From positions 1 to 24,761 of the forward strand of contig JBOFCS010000106.1 of NCBI GenBank assembly GCA_051646185.1: a stretch of 24,761 nt of DNA. The letters are read 5' to 3'. The notes under the pieces are model-generated. The model searched no databases and was not told where the DNA came from. It saw nothing but the letters and a program-made list of their open reading frames with translations. The DNA is from JBOFCS01 sp051646185. Its GTDB lineage: Bacteria > Actinomycetota > Actinomycetes > Mycobacteriales > Mycobacteriaceae. Made by a program: the position numbers and the translations under genes. This document shows, one piece after another, positions 15,385 through 22,830 of the stretch. Numbering within the stretch: position 1 is the stretch's first letter; the number at the start of each line of letters is the position of its first letter.

Positions 15385-16785
15385 CTAGCCTCGAGCCATG
15401 TCCACAAACTTAGACAAATGTAATTGGTGCGCAACAGTTATCACTGCCGTAGGACCATTACGATGCTTGCCTAAAATTAGGTCTGCTTCACCACCACGAG
15501 GATCATCACGTTCAATCGCATCAGGGCGATGTAACAGAATAACCATATCTGCATCCTGCTCCAGAGAACCGGATTCGCGAAGGTCTGACACCATTGGACG
15601 CTTATCTTGGCGTTGCTCGGAACCACGATTGAGCTGGGAAATAGCCACCACCGGAACTTCGAGCTCCTTGGCCATCAGCTTAAGATGCCGAGAAAATTCA
15701 GAAACTTCCAATTGGCGTGATTCAACTTTTTTCCCCGAGGACATTAACTGAAGATAGTCCACCACAATGAGTTTCAAATCCGCTTTCTGTTTCAAACGTC
15801 GGGCCTTGGCCCGAATCTCCATCATCGTAAGATTTGGAGAATCGTCGATATATAGTGGCGCCTCACTAATTTCACTCATTCTACGAGCTAGTTTGGTCCA
15901 ATCATCATCGCTCATTTTGCCTGAGCGCATATCACCAAGTTTGATCTTTGCCTCTGCAGAAAGCAGACGCATAACAATCTCCGTTTTGCTCATTTCCAAA
16001 GAAAAAATAACACTGGCCATGCCATGCTTGATCGAGCAGGACCGCATGAAGTCAAGACCGAGCGTGGATTTACCAACACCGGGACGAGCCGCAACAATAA
16101 TCATCTGGCCAGGATGCAGTCCGTTGGTCACTTCATCGAGATCCACAAAACCTGTTGGCACTCCCAAAGAAATACCACCGCGGCTAGCGATCGAATCAAT
16201 CTCGTCCATAGTTGGCTGGAGAAGCTCCTCCAGCGGGACAAAATCCTCAGCGGTCCGACGCTCAGTTACCTCGTAAATCTCTGCCTGAGCTCGATCTACA
16301 ACCTCAGCAACATCTTGTCCATCCGCACCAGCATAACCATACTGAACAACCCGGGTGCCCGCCTCAACCAAACGCCGCAGCAGTGCCTTTTCGCTAACAA
16401 TCTCCGCGTAGTACCCCGCATTAGCCGCTGTGGGTACCGTGGAAATTAATGTGTGAACATAGGGTGCTCCACCAATCCGGCGAAGCTCGCCCCGACGGTC
16501 TAACTCTGCAGCAACGGTCACCGCATCGGCAGGCTCGCCACGACCATAAAGATCAAGGATTGCCTCATAAATACTTTGATGAGCTGGGCGGTAGAAATCA
16601 TTGGGGCGAAGTTTTTCTAGAACATCAGCAATAGCGTCTTTGCTTAGCAGCATCCCGCCTAGAACCGACTGCTCGGCAGCCATATCTTGAGGAGGCTGGC
16701 GTCCAAAATCTTCTCCGATAGGTGGTTCCTGTTCCACATGAGAGGCGGAAAAGTCGGAGCGTCCACGATCATCAACAACTGCCAC
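15385..16785 (-). CDS. dnaB: Replicative DNA helicase DnaB
   Basis: 466 aa. The N-terminal DnaB domain (about 34-135) begins PQDMAAEQSVLGGMLLSKDAI. The RecA-like helicase domain has Walker A ARPGVGKST at 233-241 and Walker B LKLIVVDYLQLM, followed by KELEVPVVAISQLNRG and the arginine-rich DLRESGSLEQDADMV. The hexamer unwinds DNA ahead of the replication fork. The frame is continuous, with no intein, unlike the M. tuberculosis gene. The start is GTG at 16785 with GAGG a few bases upstream. It lies downstream of rplI on the same strand but beyond a strong terminator and a 475-nt gap, so it is probably transcribed separately. Confidence 0.97.
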   Translation of the reverse strand: MAVVDDRGRSDFSASHVEQEPPIGEDFGRQPPQDMAAEQSVLGGMLLSKDAIADVLEKLRPNDFYRPAHQSIYEAILDLYGRGEPADAVTVAAELDRRGELRRIGGAPYVHTLISTVPTAANAGYYAEIVSEKALLRRLVEAGTRVVQYGYAGADGQDVAEVVDRAQAEIYEVTERRTAEDFVPLEELLQPTMDEIDSIASRGGISLGVPTGFVDLDEVTNGLHPGQMIIVAARPGVGKSTLGLDFMRSCSIKHGMASVIFSLEMSKTEIVMRLLSAEAKIKLGDMRSGKMSDDDWTKLARRMSEISEAPLYIDDSPNLTMMEIRAKARRLKQKADLKLIVVDYLQLMSSGKKVESRQLEVSEFSRHLKLMAKELEVPVVAISQLNRGSEQRQDKRPMVSDLRESGSLEQDADMVILLHRPDAIERDDPRGGEADLILGKHRNGPTAVITVAHQLHLSKFVDMARG

Positions 16786-17206
16786 GCGGCCTCATTCTTA
16801 GATTACGAATCGTATGCACAACTCTAGTAAGCAGCACCGACAAAACTCATATTTTGTTGTCTCATAATCGAGACCTGGATGACTTTAGAGATTGCTGGAG
16901 CCCCAGTAAAATCGGTCTGTGGATAGAACTGGGGAGCAAATGTGGATAGAGCTGGACATCATGTTGAACAGGTGGGGATAACTTGAGGATGAATTGTTGC
17001 ACCATTAGTAACATAGCAGTTCAGGTATAAAATTTGAGGATAATTTCTTGGGGATAAAAATTGCTTCGGCGTGTTGCTTGAGTTCACCACTCGGGCGTGT
17101 TGTGTAAACAATCCACAACCCTAAAGGTGAACTAGAGATGTATTAGGTAAATTTGCCACAATCACACTTAGTGATCTACGTATTTGCTGGCGAGTTCAAC
17201 GTTCAA
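16786..17206. promoter_or_regulatory. dnaB upstream region with a cluster of DnaA-box-like 9-mers
   Basis: This gap holds no gene. Five 9-mers in the same orientation resemble the DnaA box TGTGGATAA: TGTGGATAG at 16918 and 16941, TGGGGATAA at 16973 and 17049, and TGAGGATAA at 17035, each differing at one position. A sixth, TTGTGGATT in reverse orientation, is at 17118-17110. Bases 16850-16870 and 17030-17060 are AT-rich. The density is far above what one expects by chance. It may be a DnaA-titrating or DnaA-regulated site in front of dnaB. I do not see dnaA or dnaN, so it should not be called the origin. Confidence 0.45.
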
Positions 17207-17250
17207 CAAAAAAACAAGAACCCCGTCTACATACTGTAGGCGGGGTTCTT
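17207..17250 (-). terminator. Rho-independent terminator of the rpsF-ssb-rpsR-rplI operon
   Basis: On the minus strand the stem AAGAACCCCGCCTAC (17250-17236), a 5-nt loop, and GTAGACGGGGTTCTT (17230-17216) pair over 15 positions with a single G-U or mismatch. A T-run follows at 17214-17208. It begins 11 nt after the rplI stop codon. Confidence 0.9.
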
Positions 17251-17261
17251 GCACGCTTGGA

Positions 17262-17720
17262 CTACGCCCCAGCAACAACCTCAAGGTTAAACTTCGCCAC
17301 CACATCAGGATGAAGATTAACTACAACAGCATGCTTACCAGTGGTCTTAATATGCCCCTTAGTGAGCTCAATACTGCGCTTATCCACAACCGGTCCACCG
17401 GCGGTTTTAATCGCAGAAGCAACATCGGCTGTAGTAATCGAACCAAAGAGCTTGCCTGAATCGCTTGCCGTACGGACCTGAAGTTCCACTGAAGCAAGGG
17501 CCTCGATGGCTTGCTTCAGCTCATTGGCATGCTCGAGTCCACGAACCGCGCGAGCCTCTTGGGCCCGGCGAATTCCATCAACCTGCTTCTGAGCTCCACG
17601 AGTAGCTACAATAGCCAGCCCGCGAGGAAGCAGATAATTGCGTCCATAACCATCTTTGACCTCAACGGTGTCGCCAGGCGCACCGAGGTTGTCAACGTCA
17701 GCAGTAAGAATAAGCTTCAT
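17262..17720 (-). CDS. rplI: 50S ribosomal protein L9
   Basis: 152 aa. The N-terminal domain is MKLILTADVDNLGAPGDTVEVKDGYGRNYLLPRGLA, with the L9 signature GxxGxxxxVxxGYxRNxLxPxGxA. A long connecting helix (about 42-75) and the C-terminal rRNA-binding domain follow. It binds domain V of 23S rRNA. The frame is open upstream to 17780, but the ATG at 17720 starts the conserved fold and is preceded by AGGAGG. It lies 19 nt after rpsR and ends just before a strong terminator. Confidence 0.97.
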   Translation of the reverse strand: MKLILTADVDNLGAPGDTVEVKDGYGRNYLLPRGLAIVATRGAQKQVDGIRRAQEARAVRGLEHANELKQAIEALASVELQVRTASDSGKLFGSITTADVASAIKTAGGPVVDKRSIELTKGHIKTTGKHAVVVNLHPDVVAKFNLEVVAGA

Positions 17721-17739
17721 GTCAGTGACCTCCTTTGTC

Positions 17740-17994
17740 CTAGCGAGCGGTTGAGACGTAAGGAAGCAAAGCCACCTCACGTGAATTCTTTACAGCAACG
17801 GCTATGTCCCGTTGATGTTGGACACAGTTTCCGGTGACCCGACGAGCGCGGATCTTGCCACGATCACTAACGTACTTGCGCAGTAATGTGGTGTCCTTGT
17901 AATCGATGCTCTGCCCCTTCTCTTTACAGAAGGTGCAGACACGAGCCTTGATGGGCTTCTCCGCTTTTCCGCGGCGCACTGGCGCTTTGGCCAT
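17740..17994 (-). CDS. rpsR: 30S ribosomal protein S18 (zinc-binding C+ form)
   Basis: 84 aa. VCTFC, the middle segment IDYKDTTLLRKYVSDRGKI and RRVTGNCVQHQRD are typical of S18. Cys19 and Cys22 together with the later Cys-x-x-His give the zinc-ribbon C+ form, as in M. tuberculosis rpsR1; the zinc-independent paralogue used under zinc starvation lacks these. S18 pairs with S6 on the 30S platform. GGAGA precedes the ATG. It lies between ssb (42 nt) and rplI (19 nt). Confidence 0.97.
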   Translation of the reverse strand: MAKAPVRRGKAEKPIKARVCTFCKEKGQSIDYKDTTLLRKYVSDRGKIRARRVTGNCVQHQRDIAVAVKNSREVALLPYVSTAR

Positions 17995-18036
17995 GATGTA
18001 TTTCTCCGATAACTTTTGTGATGTATGGGGGATAAT

Positions 18037-18555
18037 CTAAAAAGGTGGTTCGTCGTCACGTCCGCCAAATGAACCTGAAGCTGGGGCCGAACCCCACGGG
18101 TCATCATTACTGGCATCAGTTTGTGTGGGACCACCTGACCGAGAGTTGCCGCCTGAACCTCCAGTAGTACCAAAGCCACCACCGCCGCCACGACTGGCCT
18201 TATTAACCTTGGCCGTTGCGTAACGAAGCGAAGGGCCAATCTCGTCAACTTCGAGCTCAACAATGGTTCGCTTCTCCCCTTCACGGGTTTCATACGACCG
18301 CTGTTTGAGCCTGCCACTGACAATGACTCGTGAGCCGCGAGTGAGGCTTTCCGCCACATTCTCGGCTGCTTCACGCCAAATATTGCAGCGCATGAACAGC
18401 GCTTCACCGTCTTTCCACTCATTGCTTTGACGGTCAAAGGTGCGCGGTGTAGATGCCACGGTGAAATTTGCAACAGCAGCACCTGATGGGGTGAAGCGCA
18501 ATTCAGGATCAGCCGTCAAATTTCCAATGACGGTGATTACAGTGTCGCCTGCCAC
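18037..18555 (-). CDS. ssb: Single-stranded DNA-binding protein
   Basis: 172 aa. The OB-fold occupies about 1-117 (VIGNLTADPELRFTPSGAAVANFTVAS, then RCNIWREAAENVAESLTRGSRVIVSGRLKQRSYETREG). A Gly/Ser-rich linker follows, and the acidic tail DDEPPF is the hook by which SSB recruits repair and replication proteins. The protein coats single-stranded DNA as a tetramer. The start is GTG at 18555, with AGGAGG upstream. It is inside the ribosomal-protein operon, 84 nt after rpsF. Confidence 0.97.
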   Translation of the reverse strand: MAGDTVITVIGNLTADPELRFTPSGAAVANFTVASTPRTFDRQSNEWKDGEALFMRCNIWREAAENVAESLTRGSRVIVSGRLKQRSYETREGEKRTIVELEVDEIGPSLRYATAKVNKASRGGGGGFGTTGGSGGNSRSGGPTQTDASNDDPWGSAPASGSFGGRDDEPPF

Positions 18556-18640
18556 GGGTTCCTCCTACTGGGAAAGTCTTGCTGAGGGAAGCCTACAAAA
18601 GACGTCTGACATCTGTGCAGGCCCCAAATCCGACAAGTCT

Positions 18641-18928
18641 CTAACGGCTATGGCGCAGGACCTTGGTGCGAAGCACCGATTCATTCAGACCAAGCTGACG
18701 ATCCAGCTCACTGACGGTAGCTGGTTCTGCGCTGATATTAATGACTGCGTAGATACCTTCGCTGTTTTTGGCTATTTCGTAAGCAAGACGACGCTTGCCC
18801 CATACATCGACCTTGTCAACCTTGCCGCCATCCTTACGGACAACATTAAGGAAAGTTTCCAGCGACGGAGCAACTGTGCGCTCATCTAGGCTGGGGTCAA
18901 GGATGACCATCAATTCGTAATGACGCAT
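18641..18928 (-). CDS. rpsF: 30S ribosomal protein S6
   Basis: 95 aa, starting MRHYELMVILDPSLDERTV, with the central GKVDKVDVWGKRRLAYEIAKNSEGIY and C-terminal LGLNESVLRTKVLR, all typical of S6. It binds the 30S platform together with S18. It is the first gene of the rpsF-ssb-rpsR-rplI operon. AGGAGGTGAT, a full-length match to the 16S rRNA 3' end, is 9 nt before the ATG. The leader in front has several hairpins. Confidence 0.97.
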   Translation of the reverse strand: MRHYELMVILDPSLDERTVAPSLETFLNVVRKDGGKVDKVDVWGKRRLAYEIAKNSEGIYAVINISAEPATVSELDRQLGLNESVLRTKVLRHSR

Positions 18929-19080
18929 AAGACCTCATCACCTCCTATGGACTAGTGAAAAACGGCCACGGACTTTCCGTGACAGGAGGGTCGTTGCGTC
19001 AGCAACCCTGCAAGGCTACATGAATTACCGTGACCAGGGAAATTTACGGTAATCCACAGTTTTAACCAGGGACAGCTAGC
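18929..19080 (-). promoter_or_regulatory. Structured leader of the rpsF operon
   Basis: Read on the minus strand, the leader holds three structures. The first is an 8-bp repeat ATTACCGT/ACGGTAAT (19053-19046 and 19031-19024) with a 14-nt loop. The second is a GTTGC-TGAC-GCAAC hairpin near 19005-18992. The third is an 8-bp stem with an AAG loop (18983-18965) followed by a run of five T (18962-18958), like an intrinsic terminator. CCTCCT at 18989-18984 is complementary to the rpsF ribosome binding site AGGAGG at 18946-18941. Many bacteria regulate rpsF through an S6:S18-binding leader RNA; I did not confirm that motif here. Confidence 0.5.
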
Positions 19081-19248
19081 ACACCTAACTTTTTTGCCCC
19101 AATCACCACACAGTAATCCTCAACTAGTGATCGGGTTATAACACTTTTACCTGAATGAGGCCAGTCGGCCTTGCCCCCAATTCTGGGGTCTGTCAAAATT
19201 TTGCTCACTATGCCAATAATTGACGTGCAGGGGTCGGGCTTGCCGAAT

Positions 19249-19316
19249 GGGCACAGCTCGGGTGGCTCGTCGTGACTGGGGATCAGGAATCCGACGAAGC
19301 CACCCGAGCTGTGCCC
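19249..19316. repeat. Long inverted repeat across the response-regulator start
   Basis: GGGCACAGCTCGGGTGGCT (19249-19267) is perfectly complementary to 19298-19316. The stem continues with 5 more base pairs (19268-19272 with 19292-19296) past one unpaired A, giving 24 bp around a 19-nt loop. The GTG at 19272 lies at the top of the stem, and the right arm is coding. No T-run follows on either strand, so it is not an ordinary terminator. The region before it (19081-19248) has two small hairpins (19158-19171 and CCCC/GGGG after it) and no gene. Confidence 0.85.
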
Positions 19317-19976
19317 AAAAAAATAGGCTTAGTGGAAGACCACGAATCAGTTGCTCTAGGACTGACCTCGATGCTGGCCGAGGAAGACGACCTGGAAATT
19401 GTTCTCGTCACCGCTACCGTGCCTGAGCTTCTTGCCAACAAGCTAAATCTTGATCTAGTGATCCTCGATCTTCGACTGGGGGATGGCTCCTCCCCAAGAT
19501 CCAACGTTGATGCCTTGCGCGCAATGGGTAACGAGGTACTGGTGTTTACCGGAGCCGAGAATCCATTTCAAGTCCGTTCAGCAGCCCGAGCCGGAGTGCT
19601 TGGCGTAGTCCGTAAATCTGCGCCCACTGCCACGGTTATTGAAGCAATCAGAGCCGCCGCCTCCGGTAAACAAGTAGTCACCACCGAATGGGCAGCAGCA
19701 ATTGATGGGGATCCTTATCTACCTGACGTTGGGCTTAGTCCACGGCAACGAGAAGTACTTGCCTTATACGCTTCTGGAGAAAAGGCTAGTCGAGTGGCCA
19801 GAATTACCGGACTATCTGAACTCACTGTTAATGACTACCTCACTCGTATTCGGCAAAAATACGCTGAAGCTGGACGTCCGGCACCCACTAAAACTGATCT
19901 TTACAAGAGGGCACTCGAAGACGGCTGGTTACCCATACCTGAACCTGTTCAGGTAGAAAATAGTTGGCTTTTGTGA
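19272..19976 (+). CDS. NarL/LuxR-type two-component response regulator
   Basis: 234 aa from the GTG at 19272. The receiver domain starts with KIGLVEDHESVALGL (acidic pocket Glu22-Asp23), the phospho-acceptor is Asp66 (LVILDLRLGDG), and VFTG and RKSA carry the conserved Thr and Lys. The LuxR-type helix-turn-helix is at about 155-201 (LSPRQREVLALYASGEKASRVARITGLSELTVNDYLTRI). GTG at 19311 would give a start closer to that of relatives. Neither has a good ribosome binding site, and both lie in a long hairpin. Its stop overlaps the kinase start, GTGA. Target genes are not known; autoregulation through the palindrome is possible. Confidence 0.9.
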   Translation: MTGDQESDEATRAVPKKIGLVEDHESVALGLTSMLAEEDDLEIVLVTATVPELLANKLNLDLVILDLRLGDGSSPRSNVDALRAMGNEVLVFTGAENPFQVRSAARAGVLGVVRKSAPTATVIEAIRAAASGKQVVTTEWAAAIDGDPYLPDVGLSPRQREVLALYASGEKASRVARITGLSELTVNDYLTRIRQKYAEAGRPAPTKTDLYKRALEDGWLPIPEPVQVENSWLL

Positions 19977-21184
19977 GTACCTTAGAACACGCGACTACAC
20001 CATCGCCTCCGGCATCGACACAAGTTACCCGGATGTTTACTCGATTTATCGCCGCAGGGTTTTTATTTTATTTTGCATTACTTGGGCCAAAAATCATTAG
20101 TCAAGCCAAAAGCATTGATTTATGGTGGAACTTACTTTCTGTAGGCCTAATTCTTTTACCAGCCTTGGCTTTTGGTGTACTTGCATACCAAAAAAATCTC
20201 ACTTGGGTCAGGCGCCTAGCTGCGTTGGTACCGTGGACTTACCTCTTAGCCGTATGGACACTACCTCTAGCTCTTAATACTGAAGGGCTTGTCAAAGCAA
20301 TCTGGCTAGCCTCTATCGTTGGGCTTGCTGGCCTATCAGCGACACTAGTCTGGAAGCCCTGGGGAGTATTTACCTACTTGATTATCGCGTGTACATCGGT
20401 ACAAATTATTAAGTTCGATACTCGTCTAGACGACGGCACTTCACAACTTCTTCCAGATATCATTCACACAATTATCTTCTGCGCGGTATTTGCAGGTGCG
20501 GGTCTCGTCGCGATGCGAACTGGGAAAATTTTGGATGAAACAACCAAAATAGCCCAAACCAGAGCAGCAACTTCCGCAGCACTACAAGCTCGCACTGTTG
20601 AACGTGAGCGTTTTGATGCGTTAACCCACGATGGGGTTATGTCAACATTATTAGCTGTATCGCAAACTAATAATAATGCGGCCATCGCTATTCAGGCTCG
20701 AAATACTCTCAACCAGTTAAATCGACTGCGCTCAGGACTTGGAACCGAAGAAATGCTCAGCATTTCTAGTGCACTCTCCCAACTTCGTTCTGCAGCAACT
20801 GAAGTTGATGAAGAAATACTTTTTTTCACTGAAGATGATGGAACTAATACTCAACTACAGGTTCCTTCTGAAGTAATTCGATCAATGGCAGCAGGATTAT
20901 CCGAAGCTTTGCGCAATAGCCTTCGTCATGCTCAGAAGTCAGCATCAACTCCAGTACACAGATTTGTGAAGGTCGCAACTAGTGTCCGCCAGATTAATAT
21001 TCAAATAATTGATGACGGAAAAGGATTCTCCCCTGAAAACATCCCAGCGCACCGACTTGGCATTGCCGTAAGTATCTGTGGGAGGATGCAGCAACTTATT
21101 GGTGGAAGTTCTATCGTGGATTCCGTACCTGGAAAGGGTACAATAATTACCTTACAATGGAATAGCATTCACCATGAGCAATGA
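19973..21184 (+). CDS. Membrane sensor histidine kinase (HisKA_3 type)
   Basis: 403 aa from the GTG at 19973, which overlaps the regulator's TGA as GTGA, a sign of translational coupling. Residues about 25-185 hold five or six membrane segments with short loops and no large extracellular domain. A coiled region leads to the phospho-acceptor His219 in RFDALTHDGVMSTLL. The ATP-binding domain has the N box GLSEALRNSLRHA (Asn315), the G1 box DDGKGF at 347-352 and SVPGKGTIITL. It should phosphorylate the upstream regulator. The signal is probably sensed in or near the membrane and cannot be read from the sequence. Confidence 0.9.
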   Translation: MSTLEHATTPSPPASTQVTRMFTRFIAAGFLFYFALLGPKIISQAKSIDLWWNLLSVGLILLPALAFGVLAYQKNLTWVRRLAALVPWTYLLAVWTLPLALNTEGLVKAIWLASIVGLAGLSATLVWKPWGVFTYLIIACTSVQIIKFDTRLDDGTSQLLPDIIHTIIFCAVFAGAGLVAMRTGKILDETTKIAQTRAATSAALQARTVERERFDALTHDGVMSTLLAVSQTNNNAAIAIQARNTLNQLNRLRSGLGTEEMLSISSALSQLRSAATEVDEEILFFTEDDGTNTQLQVPSEVIRSMAAGLSEALRNSLRHAQKSASTPVHRFVKVATSVRQINIQIIDDGKGFSPENIPAHRLGIAVSICGRMQQLIGGSSIVDSVPGKGTIITLQWNSIHHEQ

Positions 21185-22202
21185 ATCCCAAGATGTCCGC
21201 GCCCTCATCGGAATGCGTGGACCCGCCGCTTGGACTATCGCCGTACTCTATTCAGCAAGCCTGATGTACCTAGTTATAAGCCAATGGGAATCTATCGCTA
21301 ATCCTTATCCGAGTTTACTTGCAGTACTAATAATTTCAATAGCAGCTTTAGGGCTAGTTGGCATTCCTGGAAACCCTATCCCTTGGAAGACGGCGATTTT
21401 TCTTGGTGCAACAGCACCAATCAGCTGTTCACTTGTACTGTGGCAGTTACCAATTACTGGATGGAACGGTCAACAAGCTTGGTGCGGAGGAGCATCCACA
21501 GCAGTACTTGTCTTTGTCAGTGTCCGTGGTCAAATTACAATAGCTTGGGCTTCATTTATTGCCGCTGTCGCAATAACCATCCACTGGACGATAGCGACCG
21601 GTCAGGGGGTGAGCACCGGGGTTGATATGGTCTTCGTTAATGTCGGCCTGATGTCTTTAGCTACTTATTTTTCACTCACTATTCGGCCTCAAGCACATTC
21701 CATTTTTATGTTGAGAGAACAGGCAGCCCAACGCTCTGCTGCTGAAGCTTCCGCAGCCGCAATTCTTAGTGAACGTGATGCGCAGCTTAATAGATTAGAC
21801 GCTCAGGCTAGACCTCTTTTGGAAAGAATTGCAGATCAAGAGATTTTCACGGTTCATGAACTACTCAATTGCCGACTACTAGAAGCACAGTTGCGAGATT
21901 CGTTACGTGCTCCCGCACTTAACCAACCGGCCATTAATGCTGCGGCGAAGGAAGCACGGAGCCGGGGGGTGGAAGTAGTCCTTCTTGATGACGGAGGTTT
22001 ACAAGGAATGAATAAAAAACTTCAATCATTAGTAGGAACAACCATCGAGGCCGAACTATACCAAGTAGCTTCGGGTACCATCACAGCTCGAATACTCCCC
22101 AAGAACCGTGCTGTAGTGGCTACCATTCTCATCAACGAAACCACCGGTGACCGTCGAATTGAAATTCTTCAAGACGGAACCATTAACCACGAAATACATT
22201 AA
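21174..22202 (+). CDS. Histidine-kinase-like membrane protein without catalytic domain
   Basis: 342 aa, starting 11 nt inside the kinase gene, so it belongs to the same operon. About five or six hydrophobic segments fill residues 18-172. An Ala/Glu-rich helix (about 180-225) follows, then a soluble part with FTVHELLNCRLLEAQLRDSLRAP and ARSRGVEVVLLDDGG. The layout copies that of the sensor kinase, but there is no phospho-acceptor His motif and no N or G box. It may be a non-catalytic partner that modulates the kinase, and the family occurs beside similar kinases in other actinobacteria. Its function is not established. Confidence 0.75.
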   Translation: MSNESQDVRALIGMRGPAAWTIAVLYSASLMYLVISQWESIANPYPSLLAVLIISIAALGLVGIPGNPIPWKTAIFLGATAPISCSLVLWQLPITGWNGQQAWCGGASTAVLVFVSVRGQITIAWASFIAAVAITIHWTIATGQGVSTGVDMVFVNVGLMSLATYFSLTIRPQAHSIFMLREQAAQRSAAEASAAAILSERDAQLNRLDAQARPLLERIADQEIFTVHELLNCRLLEAQLRDSLRAPALNQPAINAAAKEARSRGVEVVLLDDGGLQGMNKKLQSLVGTTIEAELYQVASGTITARILPKNRAVVATILINETTGDRRIEILQDGTINHEIH

Positions 22203-22254
22203 AAGTGTAGTTACGCTTATTAATATCTGATCGACAAAGCCGGGTCGTCTAGTA

Positions 22255-22626
22255 CTAACCCTTGCTACGCGATCCTCCACCCATCGAGAAAAGAAGCAGC
22301 ACACACACAAAGACTGTGATGATGGTCGAAGCGCTATATCCCAAAATTAAAATTCCTTCACCGATGCTATCTGGTCGATGAAAAAAATATAGTATTGCGG
22401 ATACTACGAAACCCATTGCAGCTAATGCTAATACAGTTGATGATAAATTGCCTGCCTTTTTTTCTCTACGTAACTGCAATCCCGCCAATCCAAGGAAGAA
22501 GGCAGAGCCTAAAGCGTACAGACTTAAGACAACATTGGTCGGCAAACTTGACGATCCGGCTGAATAAAACATGGCAGCCAAGGCAGGTAATGTCGAGAGA
22601 ATCAATAATGATATTGAAATTTTCAT
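22255..22626 (-). CDS. Small membrane protein, unknown function
   Basis: 123 aa with four hydrophobic segments (about 3-22, 28-50, 63-82, 92-115) separated by short loops, including the charged LRREKKAG at 52-59. The C-terminus GGGSRSKG is probably cytoplasmic. The ATG overlaps the TGA of the decayed frame upstream (ATGA at 22626-22623), which indicates that the two were once translationally coupled. No family is recognised. It is convergent with the two-component operon. Confidence 0.6.
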   Translation of the reverse strand: MKISISLLILSTLPALAAMFYSAGSSSLPTNVVLSLYALGSAFFLGLAGLQLRREKKAGNLSSTVLALAAMGFVVSAILYFFHRPDSIGEGILILGYSASTIITVFVCVLLLFSMGGGSRSKG

Positions 22627-22817
22627 TTTTGAGGGGCCTTCATATCTATAACCCCTATCTCACCAGTGGTTTGGCAAACTTTCCACACACCGTCCTCTTT
22701 AAGCATGGAAATCCGATACGGTTCCACTCGACCACTAATCTCCTCTAGCGCTTGTCCTGTGACGACTCCAGTAGTAGCTGCAACTGTCTGCAACGGAAAC
22801 TTGTAGAGTCACTTTGT
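22623..22817 (-). pseudogene. Detached 3' part of the membrane-anchored protein gene upstream
   Basis: After the TAG that ends the gene at 22831, the same frame continues with codons reading LIGYDKVTLQVSV. A shift of frame then gives an open stretch of about 60 codons, with QTVAATTGVVTGQAL, EEISGRVEPYRISMLKEDGV and WKVCQTTGEIGV, to a TGA at 22625-22623. It has no convincing start codon or ribosome site of its own. PYRISMLKEDGVWKVC is the kind of ending seen in secreted NTF2-like or Mce-associated-like proteins, and the end overlaps the next start. It is best read as the lost C-terminus of the neighbouring gene. Confidence 0.6.
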
Positions 22818-22830
22818 CATAACCGATTAA

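Noticed and set aside
15398..16634. Several plus-strand frames opposite dnaB
   Set aside because: They are shadows of the dnaB codons, without ribosome sites or recognisable products.
16786..17206. Chromosomal origin of replication
   Set aside because: DnaA-box-like 9-mers alone are not enough; dnaA and dnaN are not in the window and actinobacterial origins lie between them.
17802..18482. 226-codon minus-strand frame overlapping ssb and rpsR
   Set aside because: It runs out of frame through two certain genes and has a biased, basic composition.
19249..19316. Intrinsic terminator for either strand
   Set aside because: No T-run follows the stem in either direction, and the right arm is in the coding region.
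22395..22748. Plus-strand 117-codon frame
   Set aside because: It is antisense to the small membrane protein and the decayed frame, with no ribosome site or known motif.
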